Positions 43,717-50,940 of a stretch of DNA of 64,000 nt are shown piece by piece. Within the stretch, counting starts at the first letter, position 1; each line of letters opens with the position of its first letter. The DNA is from Pseudopedobacter beijingensis (GTDB lineage: Bacteria; Bacteroidota; Bacteroidia; Sphingobacteriales; Sphingobacteriaceae): assembly GCF_042678145.1 (NCBI RefSeq), contig NZ_JBHUDG010000012.1, positions 1 to 64,000 of the forward strand, in the 5' to 3' direction. The position numbers were made by a program, and so were the translations under genes. The notes under the pieces are model-generated. The model saw nothing but the letters and a program-made list of their open reading frames with translations, did not search any database and was not told the origin of the DNA.

Positions 43717-44973
43717 TTATAATTTTCTTTTTCCCTTCTTTTTCTTCATTCGGTTGGCAAACTGTTCTTCCTCATAATCCTCGCCCTGTGGTTGGGGCAA
43801 CAAGCTGAATAATCCCAAATCGGAACTCTGCAAATTTTCCTGCGTAATAAACTCGAAAAGGTCTTTGGTCGGTTGGTTGTCTATCATATTTGAAACAGGG
43901 CGATACTGCATTTTCAATTCGGGTTTATTTCCGTTGTTCCACCATTCGTTAAACAAATTTGCCGACAGGTTTCTGTCTAATTGTGAAGCGTTCCAAACGC
44001 TACGGCTTTCGTGGTCGATGAACGTGACACCGTAAATTCGTCCGCTTTCGTTCTTGCGGACAATCGTATTAATACCTTGCTCTACAAGTTGCTTTTTAAA
44101 ATCTGTTTCGCTGTTTGTAGTATGTATAGCCAATTCAATGGTATTCTTTAGGACAAACCTTGCAGGATTGATTTTCATTTTCTCTTTGGACTGCTCAAAA
44201 TGTTTTTGAATCTGTATTACTCCTGCATCTTTTCCAAAAAGTGATGCTTTGAACGGATTACTTACCTTGTTTCCGTTCTTGTCCAATGCCACATAAACCA
44301 ATCCGTTTACAGTTTGACCGTTTCGCTCTCCTTTAACTTCTTCCACTGTGATATTGAAAAGGGAAAGTAACGCATTGTAACTACCCATAGTAGAATAGCT
44401 ATAATACTTGGGCAGATGCCTTACTACCGAAGCAATCTGACTTTTAATGTCTCCGTTTTTATGATTTACAGGCTTAAAAACTTTATTGACTTGTTTCTGC
44501 TCCTGCTCTATGGCTTTGTTCAGGTTATATTTAGTTTCCAAGTCCCGACAGATAGCCATTGAGCGTGGGTGGTCGTAATCATCGGGGATTTTCTTTCCAT
44601 CTATCCTCACGCAAGTCGAAACAATGTGGATATGTGATCGGTCAATGTCCGTATGTTTGAAAACGATATACGGCTGATTGCCGTAGCCCATACGTTCCAT
44701 ATATTCTTGAGCCATATCCGCAAACTGTTCATCGCTGACCTTATCCGCAGGATCTGGGTTCAGCGATATATGCCGAACAGTCTTTTCCGTTTTGATATTG
44801 GCAGACAGATACGGCTCAAAACATTTGTTGAAATATTGGGTAGAATACCCGCCGTCCACTGTATCAGGTATTTTATTCAGCAACAGAACTGCTCCGTTTT
44901 CCTTTTCCACTTTCTGCTGATTGTACAAAATCGCTCCATACATATTGCTTCCCTTTCCGATTTTTGCAATCAT
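43717..44973 (-). CDS. mobB: MobB-type relaxase
   Basis: This 418-residue relaxase of Bacteroidota mobile elements has an N-terminal nicking domain with the metal histidine motif HTDIDRSHIHIV and a Tyr-rich N-terminus. The C-terminal part is charged. It nicks oriT and leads DNA into the recipient. It follows MobA by 3 bp. A full conjugation (tra) set is not in the window, so the element would need help or has tra genes elsewhere. Confidence 0.9.
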   Translation of the reverse strand: MIAKIGKGSNMYGAILYNQQKVEKENGAVLLLNKIPDTVDGGYSTQYFNKCFEPYLSANIKTEKTVRHISLNPDPADKVSDEQFADMAQEYMERMGYGNQPYIVFKHTDIDRSHIHIVSTCVRIDGKKIPDDYDHPRSMAICRDLETKYNLNKAIEQEQKQVNKVFKPVNHKNGDIKSQIASVVRHLPKYYSYSTMGSYNALLSLFNITVEEVKGERNGQTVNGLVYVALDKNGNKVSNPFKASLFGKDAGVIQIQKHFEQSKEKMKINPARFVLKNTIELAIHTTNSETDFKKQLVEQGINTIVRKNESGRIYGVTFIDHESRSVWNASQLDRNLSANLFNEWWNNGNKPELKMQYRPVSNMIDNQPTKDLFEFITQENLQSSDLGLFSLLPQPQGEDYEEEQFANRMKKKKGKRKL

Positions 44974-44976
44974 TTC

Positions 44977-45411
44977 TTATTCTTTATTTAGATATTTCTT
45001 TTCAAATTCAGCGGTAAGAATTAAAACCTTTAGCAATAATCCTTTCATTTCAGCGGTCTCCTTTTCCAATTTAAAGAGGTATGCAGATGCTTTTTTATCC
45101 GAAAAATTGGTATTCAAAAGCCTTACAATCTGATTGTAATTGGTTGCTATTCCTCGAAATTGACCGAAAAATTTGGTCAAACCTGCGTGGTATTCTACCG
45201 CATCTATATCAATTTTTACAGTCTTTACCGTCTTTTGAAAGATGCAAGCCGTAATAAAATGAGCCATCACTTTCATTCCCGACTGGTCAAAAAGGGCAAG
45301 AAACTTGGCATTGTCCTCATCATTCAGGTTAAAGGAATAACGATGTACCGCAGGGTCAATCTTCGGTTTTCTTCCTGTTTTTTTAATCTGTTTTCTGTTT
45401 TTCTCTTCCAT
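44977..45411 (-). CDS. mobA: MobA-type mobilisation accessory protein
   Basis: This 144-residue protein resembles MobC/RHH-type accessory factors. It has a basic N-terminus (KNRKQIKKTGRKPKIDP), a ribbon-helix-helix-like part (RYSFNLNDEDNAKFLALFDQSGM), and a C-terminal helix with FRGIATNYNQIVRLLNTNF. It binds the origin of transfer next to it and helps the relaxase. Confidence 0.85.
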   Translation of the reverse strand: MEEKNRKQIKKTGRKPKIDPAVHRYSFNLNDEDNAKFLALFDQSGMKVMAHFITACIFQKTVKTVKIDIDAVEYHAGLTKFFGQFRGIATNYNQIVRLLNTNFSDKKASAYLFKLEKETAEMKGLLLKVLILTAEFEKKYLNKE

Positions 45412-45959
45412 AATAATCCATTTTAATTTTTAAACAAACGGGCGACTTCGGAGCCGTTTCCAGCCCCCTGCAAGGGCAAGTGCTTTTGAGGTACCGAAAT
45501 TCATTTCGAGGACCTCAAGAGATAACTTGCTCTGAACAGGAGTTCAGAAAAATCCGTTTTGCAAACGGATTGAAGTTAGCAGGAAAACCCCATCGCATCC
45601 AATTACAAATCTCGATAAGACTATTTGAATAACAGCTACTTACAATTGCGCCAAATAAAGCCAATGAACGCCAAATAGTGCCACCTCTATACACATTGGG
45701 ACTGCCTTTATTTCCTTTGTATATGGTTAGTTGGCTGATTGATTATATCCTTAATTAAGTAAATGAATAGCAAAAAAACCGACAGCAAATCTGCCTGATT
45801 GAATGCAGGCTAATTACAAATTTTTGAGTTAATGAACTAGCCAATTAAGGGTATGCAAGTGCCTAGGTAGATAGGTAGTTATATAGATGCAACAGTATGT
45901 ACAGCTGATTGCTTAGTTAACCAAACAGCTAATTGGATATAATATTAAAAACAAGAGAT
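45412..45959. other. oriT-like intergenic region with clustered hairpins
   Basis: No gene is seen. On the mobA-proximal side lie an outer pair GCAAGT/ACTTGC (45476-45481, 45525-45530) with an inner hairpin 45486-45518 (TTGAGGT/ACCTCAA plus CGAAAT/ATTTCG). Two more hairpins follow: CTGAAC/GTTCAG at 45532-45547 and AATCCGTTT/AAACGGATT at 45551-45571. This density directly upstream of mobA suits an origin of transfer. The nick site is not identified. The word TGAACGCCAAATA at 45665-45677 recurs at 47114. Confidence 0.55.
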
Positions 45960-46454
45960 ATGATACACGAAGAAAACAAAAATCAGCAACCCGAAAAAGA
46001 GGATTTCTTTATTGAAAATTTCCTAACTGATGAAAAGAAACAACCTTTGACGGAACAACAGGCAGTAACACATCGGGAAGATTTTGCCAAACCCGAAGTA
46101 GACGAGGAAGCACTGATGAACATAATTGCAGGGGAAGAACCCGAGGAAACTGAAATGCAACAACCCAAACCGCCTGTAAGAAATACCCCAAAAACGACCT
46201 CCAAGCCAAAGAAGCTGACCAAAGAGGACTACTGCGGACAGTTTTTCAAAATCCCGACCACAACGGCAAGCAAAGGAAAATCTGTCTATGTTCGGCAGGA
46301 ACACCACGATAGGTTTAACAGGCTTACCAACATTATGGGCATTGACAAGCTGACGATTTATGCGTATCTCGATAACATTATCGAATACCACTTTCAGGAG
46401 TTCGGGGAATTGATTAGCGAAATCTACAACGATAAGCACAAACCGTTATTTTGA
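45960..46454 (+). CDS. DUF3408 domain protein
   Basis: The protein is 164 residues. An acidic, disordered N-terminal half precedes the DUF3408 domain (YCGQFFKIP to the C-terminus). This domain is found in conjugative elements of Bacteroidota, usually near mob or tra genes. The start at ATG 45960 is preferred over an in-frame upstream start at 45933. It is divergent from mobA across the presumed oriT. Possibly a segregation or mobilisation helper; function untested. Confidence 0.8.
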   Translation: MIHEENKNQQPEKEDFFIENFLTDEKKQPLTEQQAVTHREDFAKPEVDEEALMNIIAGEEPEETEMQQPKPPVRNTPKTTSKPKKLTKEDYCGQFFKIPTTTASKGKSVYVRQEHHDRFNRLTNIMGIDKLTIYAYLDNIIEYHFQEFGELISEIYNDKHKPLF

Positions 46455-46905
46455 TTGTAGTGCGGTATCAGGTTTGGTGCGTTGCTACCTCTTAAAACTA
46501 TTTTTCAAAACAAAAAAACAGAAAAAAAAGAAAGCCATTTTAACAAGGCGGACAGACGAAAAAACCAAAAGGAAACGGAATAAGTCCCGAAGGGTGGCAG
46601 GGCAACAAAAAAACTCGGCGAAGCCATCATATTTGCCCTGCCATTATGCCGTAAGCTTTTGGTTGGGTTGTGCGATGGCTGTCCGCCTTATCTTTGCTAC
46701 CTTTTGTTCTTTTTTTAATCCCATTCCAATCAATGAAAGGTTACTAAAAACACGTATGGGATAAGTATTTGGTGTTTTTGGTATGCTTTCCCTTATCCGT
46801 ACAAAACTTTTTAAATGTGAAGGGGCTTTGCGAGGAAAATTTAAAGTGTTTTGAGGATTGCTTTCCATTTATATTGTGCCAACACAAGCCAAAGACTGCC
46901 ACATA
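46455..46905. other. Noncoding stretch with nested inverted repeats
   Basis: No convincing gene. Outer arms AAGGCGGACAG (46545-46555) and CTGTCCGCCTT (46679-46689) enclose inner arms TGGCAGGGCAA (46595-46605) and TTGCCCTGCCA (46633-46643). Both pairs are perfect and almost symmetrically spaced. It could be a structured RNA, a replication or transfer origin, or a recombination site. Confidence 0.45.
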
Positions 46906-47097
46906 ATGCCAAAGGGGAAAACACATTCTCTTGTGTTCTATATAGGTGCATCAAAAACGGTTATCCGTTCGGATTACAAAAACGCTGACGACAATCAAGC
47001 CATACAAGTCAATAAAAAGCCTGCTTTGAGAATGGGCAATACGGTCAAAACGCAACAGGCTCGCCCGAAAAACAACAAACCAAAGTTGGGATTATAG
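46906..47097 (+). CDS. Small basic protein, uncertain
   Basis: The protein is about 63 residues (MPKGKTHSLVFY...). It is basic and soluble, without a known domain. It is co-directional with DUF3408 and the HTH genes. The reading frame could open further upstream at 46858. Kept because it is intact and in a compact element; it may not be a gene. Confidence 0.35.
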   Translation: MPKGKTHSLVFYIGASKTVIRSDYKNADDNQAIQVNKKPALRMGNTVKTQQARPKNNKPKLGL

Positions 47098-47103
47098 CCG
47101 AGT

Positions 47104-47126
47104 ATTTGGCAACTGAACGCCAAATA
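47104..47126 (+). repeat. Hairpin with TGAACGCCAAATA word
   Basis: TATTTGGC (47104-47111) and GCCAAATA (47119-47126) form an 8-bp stem. The right part with TGAACGCCAAATA matches 45665-45677 in the oriT-like region. It may be a terminator for the previous frame or a second recognition site. Confidence 0.4.
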
Positions 47127-47197
47127 CCGCCACTGAACGCAACATTACAATAACCTATGTGAATAGCTTTTATTTTCGAAGTTTAAATGATGCAGAT

Positions 47198-47494
47198 ATG
47201 GAAATAACGGTTTTAGACATTCAGATTTTAAAGGCACTGCACAGGGAAGTAAGGGAAGTTTCCAATTTGATTAAGGAAATGACCGCACCCTACAGAGCAT
47301 TGCAACAGGCAACAAAATGGCTCGACCAGCAGGAAGCCTGCCAACTCCTGAACATTAGCAAACGGACGTTGCAGACGTATAGGGCAAAGGGTATTCTTGG
47401 AGCAACGCAAATCAATCGGAAGACTTATTTCAGATTATCCGAAGTGGAATTACTGATGCAGGGAGAGCGACCATTAAAAAAGCAAAGGAAATGA
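47198..47494 (+). CDS. Helix-turn-helix (HTH_17, excisionase-like) protein
   Basis: The protein is 98 residues from ATG 47198 (an in-frame GTG lies at 47159). The MerR-like/excisionase HTH reads EACQLLNISKRTLQTYRAKG with the following RKTYFRLSEVELLM. Such proteins act as excision factors or regulators of mobile elements. Overlaps the next HTH gene by 4 bp (ATGA). Confidence 0.85.
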   Translation: MEITVLDIQILKALHREVREVSNLIKEMTAPYRALQQATKWLDQQEACQLLNISKRTLQTYRAKGILGATQINRKTYFRLSEVELLMQGERPLKKQRK

Positions 47495-47772
47495 AACAGA
47501 TTGGAAATTCAAACGAGGATATGCTTGCCCTGCTCGAAGCTGTGGTAGGTATCAAAAACGAACTGCTGTATATCAGGGAATATTTCCACCCTTTATTGAA
47601 AGGGGAAATCTACCTGTCAGGCGAACAGGTTTGCGAGATGCTACACATCAGCAAACGGACATTGCAACAGTACAGGGATGACGGACTGATACCGTTTATC
47701 AAGCTCGAACGGAAAATCCTTTTCCGTGAAAGCGATATTCGCAAGGTATTGGAAGATAACTATCAGTTTTAG
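47491..47772 (+). CDS. Second helix-turn-helix (excisionase-like) protein
   Basis: The protein is 93 residues with the HTH EQVCEMLHISKRTLQQYRDDG and the tail KILFRESDIRKVLED. It is a paralogue of the preceding gene (SKRTLQ is shared) and translationally coupled to it. Paired Xis-like proteins are common next to the mobilisation genes of Bacteroidota elements. Confidence 0.85.
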   Translation: MKQIGNSNEDMLALLEAVVGIKNELLYIREYFHPLLKGEIYLSGEQVCEMLHISKRTLQQYRDDGLIPFIKLERKILFRESDIRKVLEDNYQF

Positions 47773-47813
47773 TCGATTGTCTGAAACTGTAACCGTATCG
47801 GTCAATTAAAGGA

Positions 47814-47842
47814 ACAGCCCATTGCTTAAAGCGTTGGGCTGT
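47814..47842 (+). terminator. Terminator after the HTH pair
   Basis: An 8-bp stem ACAGCCCA/TGGGCTGT is followed by a weak T-rich tail. Confidence 0.55.
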
Positions 47843-47863
47843 GGTATTTTATAAAAAAGTAGA

Positions 47864-48100
47864 TTAAATTCCAAGTTTGTCGTGCATTGCGTGCCATTCT
47901 TTTCCAAATTCAATCATTTCTAATGCAGCTTTTCGCTTATCTTCGGGCAGACATTGTATGCAAGTTGGATACTGAATACCTTTGTAATGTACTTTACATT
48001 TAGGACATAACTCCATGTTTTTTAAATCATAATTAGATGCACATTTTCTACACGCAGTTATTGTGTCTTCAAAAGAAAGATACTTTATGTCATCAGTCAA
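47864..48100 (-). pseudogene. 3' part of a frameshifted zinc-ribbon protein
   Basis: The 78-residue frame has no ATG (it could begin with TTG 48100). It carries CRKC, CPKC and CIQC zinc-knuckle pairs. Its open frame continues upstream into the end of the 48135-48743 gene. Removing one A from the five-A run (T run at 48152-48156 on the plus strand) would join the two into one protein of about 300 residues. So this is either a recent frameshift or a read error. Confidence 0.5.
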
Positions 48101-48134
48101 ATAAAGTAAAAATGCTTCTTTCCCGATTTTTTCT

Positions 48135-48743
48135 TCATCTTTGATTTTGGCTTTTTCTCTGAAGCCAATATTTTATATTCGATAAATTGTGATTGTTTTT
48201 CCATTTGTCTTTTGATACAAAACACTTATCACGAACATCAAGAGCGTCTTCGTCTGTGTAAAAAATTGTGATGAGCTCATCTAACGATTTATAAATAGGT
48301 TCATCAAACTCGTGTTTGCACACTGCACAACGATATTGTGGTAGTTTTCTTACTCTCTTGTTCGGGCGGTTGTCTCCACAATTTGTGCATAAAGGAACAG
48401 CTATGTAATCATAGTTTTTTACAATATGTTTCTTGAATGCAGATTTATCAATGTCAGAATTGGCTTCTTTGAAAATTTGAGTGTATTTTCTTGTTATTTC
48501 TCTTTCGTAGTCGGAATATTTTTTTGGGTGAGAAAGATGCTGAATAGTTAAGGTGTCTATACTATCACATATTTCGCATTTTTCTTTAAGAATTTTAACT
48601 CGTCTCTCTTTCCAATCTGTTGTGTGCCAAGACCGTTGTCCTTCTTTGTAATCTTTCCAATATAGTTCCTTAGCAAGTTCTAATGAAATATCTCCATTAA
48701 TCAACTTTTCCCTTAATTCGATACGTTCGTTATATGTCAACAT
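48135..48743 (-). CDS. Zinc-ribbon/HNH-like protein, probably truncated by a frameshift
   Basis: The protein is 202 residues with CEICDSIDTLTIQHLSHP (CxxC followed by an HxxH pattern that resembles an HNH finger) and two further CxxC knuckles (CTNCG, CAVCKHEFDEP). The real C-terminus is likely the 78-residue frame downstream. Proteins of this kind near integrases are often uncharacterised defence or restriction genes. No catalytic core is certain. Confidence 0.6.
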   Translation of the reverse strand: MLTYNERIELREKLINGDISLELAKELYWKDYKEGQRSWHTTDWKERRVKILKEKCEICDSIDTLTIQHLSHPKKYSDYEREITRKYTQIFKEANSDIDKSAFKKHIVKNYDYIAVPLCTNCGDNRPNKRVRKLPQYRCAVCKHEFDEPIYKSLDELITIFYTDEDALDVRDKCFVSKDKWKNNHNLSNIKYWLQRKSQNQR

Positions 48744-48779
48744 ACTTCATATTGATTAAATTATTACAAAATCAAACAT

Positions 48780-49172
48780 TTAATATATTCGGGTTACCAT
48801 TCTTTTTTCTGCGTCAAAGTTCCATTGTACCTGCCACGCTCTGCCATCTATCTGATCAAGTAAAATAAAGTTATATGTGTTTGTTGTTGGATAAAGAAAA
48901 AACCTGCCATTCTTCTCTTCATCTTTAGTTACACGTGAAATGTCAGACAACGTAGTCTCAAACTGATTGTCTTTTAGGCTCCATTGGACTTGCCACATTT
49001 GTCCATTTCTTGTATTTAATTTGATAAAATTATACGTGTTATTTGTAGCAAAGAGTCGATAGACAGCAGTGCTGTCTGTAGAAATATTTTGAATAGGTGG
49101 TTGGGATGTGCTTTGAGCAAAAGTTAGCATTGTCGTTAATGCAAAAATCGATGTAAAAAAAAATGTCTTCAT
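48780..49172 (-). CDS. Secreted protein with two WQVQW repeats
   Basis: The protein is 130 residues from ATG 49172, set by the signal peptide (MKTFFFTSIFALTTMLTFAQ). Two imperfect repeats follow (NTYNFIKLNTRNGQMWQVQW and NTYNFILLDQIDGRAWQVQW). They resemble short beta-hairpin units. No known family. Cargo gene next to the integrase. Confidence 0.75.
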   Translation of the reverse strand: MKTFFFTSIFALTTMLTFAQSTSQPPIQNISTDSTAVYRLFATNNTYNFIKLNTRNGQMWQVQWSLKDNQFETTLSDISRVTKDEEKNGRFFLYPTTNTYNFILLDQIDGRAWQVQWNFDAEKRMVTRIY

Positions 49173-49365
49173 TAATCTGTTGTTATTTGTGTTTATTTTG
49201 AATGTATCGTTTAATATGTTCACGTACAATTTCTTTATAATCCTCACAAAATATTGCCAATACAACTAAATAGATTGGTTTTGCATAATAATATGAGATG
49301 TTAATTTTTATAAATAGCTAAAATACAAAAAAGACAATATTTTAAAATCGCTATATGTATTAATT

Positions 49366-50616
49366 TTAGAGTTGCGAAACAAAAGACTGTTCCATGCCCT
49401 TAAATTTATGCGATACCTTTTGCATATCCTTTCCAACTTTCTCGTTGAGAATTTTGGCGTAAATCTGTGTGGTAGCAATGTTTTTATGCCCTAACATTTT
49501 GCTCAAACTCTCCAACGGAACGCCCTCGCTTAAAAACAGTGTGGCAAACGTGTGCCGTGCCAAATGAAAGGTTACTTTCTTTTCTTTTAGGCAGTCGATT
49601 TGTTGAGATATTCGCTTTAGGCTGTCGTTACAAACTGTATTTGATGGTACGGGAAATACCTTTCCGTCCTTTGAAAATCCTGCATACTTTTCGATAATCA
49701 TTTTTGGAATATCCAAGAGCATCACATTTGATGATGTAGCCGTTTTCTTTCTGCGTACAATAATCCACTGGTTGCCATCAAAGAAATCTTGAATATTACT
49801 GTTTCTAAGTCCTTTCATATCCGAATAAGACAATCCTGTAAAGCAACTGAAAACAAACAAATCTTTAACCAATTCATCTTTCTTTTTCTCGCAGTTAAAC
49901 GTTACGAGCTGTTCCAATTCGTTCCGCAACAGATAACCTCTGTCTTTGTCCTTTTTGGTATTCTTGTACTCGCTGAAAGGATTAAAAGCAAGGTGCTTTC
50001 TGCTCATTGCCAATCGACAAAGCGTGGTAAATCCGATCATATACAGCCAAATGGTGTTGTGTGTCAAACTTTGGTTGTCACGCAGATAATAATCAAAATC
50101 CTGTACAAAATCAGAGGTAAGGTCGTTGAATGATAAATCAGAGTAACCGTATTTTGTAAGTGCAAAATTTCGTAGGTGTTTCAAAAGTGTTTTGTACTTA
50201 CTGCGTGTACCATTGACCCGAAGTCCATTATTGACCTTTTTCTCATAGTCTGACAGGAACTGTTCATAGAATTTGAAAAAGGTCAGTTCTCCGCTTTCCA
50301 TACCGAGAAAGGCATTTTTAAGTTTGGTACTGTTTACAGCTCCCTCATTCTTTAAAATTTTGGAATAGCATTCCTCAATACCCAAACGGACTTTGTCAAG
50401 TTTGCTGTTAGTGTCTTGGGCTTCTCGGCTCTTTCCTAAAACCCTGCCGTACTTCAAATCCCAATTCGATGCGGAAATATCCAACTTGGTACTAAATGCA
50501 GACTGCTCGCCGTTTACGGTAATCCTGCACATAACCGTAACTTTTCCGTTTTTCTTTGGGGCGTTCTTTTTAAGGTAAAACAATACCTTAAATGTTGATT
50601 TTTTTGTCGTTTCCAT
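49366..50616 (-). CDS. Tyrosine recombinase (Bacteroides-type integrase)
   Basis: This is a 416-residue protein from ATG 50616 with an arm-binding domain (TFKVLFYLKKNAPKKNGKVT), a SAM-like core and a catalytic domain. HxxR is visible in FHLARHTFATLF, the later His/Trp position in LGHKNIATTQIY, and the Tyr in the same motif. The first arginine position reads TGLSYSDM (Ser), as in CTnDOT IntDOT. It should drive integration and excision of the element from 6.9 to 50.7 kb. An extended start at 50727 is unlikely. Confidence 0.9.
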   Translation of the reverse strand: METTKKSTFKVLFYLKKNAPKKNGKVTVMCRITVNGEQSAFSTKLDISASNWDLKYGRVLGKSREAQDTNSKLDKVRLGIEECYSKILKNEGAVNSTKLKNAFLGMESGELTFFKFYEQFLSDYEKKVNNGLRVNGTRSKYKTLLKHLRNFALTKYGYSDLSFNDLTSDFVQDFDYYLRDNQSLTHNTIWLYMIGFTTLCRLAMSRKHLAFNPFSEYKNTKKDKDRGYLLRNELEQLVTFNCEKKKDELVKDLFVFSCFTGLSYSDMKGLRNSNIQDFFDGNQWIIVRRKKTATSSNVMLLDIPKMIIEKYAGFSKDGKVFPVPSNTVCNDSLKRISQQIDCLKEKKVTFHLARHTFATLFLSEGVPLESLSKMLGHKNIATTQIYAKILNEKVGKDMQKVSHKFKGMEQSFVSQL

Positions 50617-50940
50617 ACTCACAATTCTTAATGATAAAATTAAACCTATGTGAGCTACGGAACAATATGAAAAACTATGCAGAAAGCTGAAATACAGCAT
50701 TTTACAAGTGCTGCTTTTTGTTTTCAAAAGTAACGTTTTAGTAACCTTACTTTTGCCAAACCTCGCTTTTTAATGCTTTTTACCTCATTACCAAAAAATC
50801 AAAAAACGATTGTAAAGCCTTTATTTACAATCGTTTTTCCTGTTTTTAATCTTTGATGTATTTTTACTGAAAATTTATTTTAAATATACCAATATTTAAT
50901 ATTTGTTGGTGTTGTTTCTTGTGAAATCAACCTAAACCAG
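50617..50940. other. Region upstream of the integrase with GTAAC repeats
   Basis: No gene is supported. On the plus strand GTAAC occurs at 50730-50734 and 50741-50745, the same 11-bp spacing as at 6879-6894. The segment up to about 50760 is a candidate right end of the element. A terminator for the downstream-facing HTCS gene follows at 50802-50838. Confidence 0.4.
50802..50838 (-). terminator. Terminator of the hybrid two-component gene
   Basis: A 15-bp perfect stem (AAAAACGATTGTAAA and its complement) with a 7-nt loop and a T-rich end on the minus strand, about 100 bp past the stop. Confidence 0.75.

Noticed and set aside
46474..46764. 96-residue open frame with a Lys/Arg-rich start
   Set aside because: Composition is driven by A-rich DNA, it spans the nested inverted repeats, and it has no domain or convincing ribosome site.
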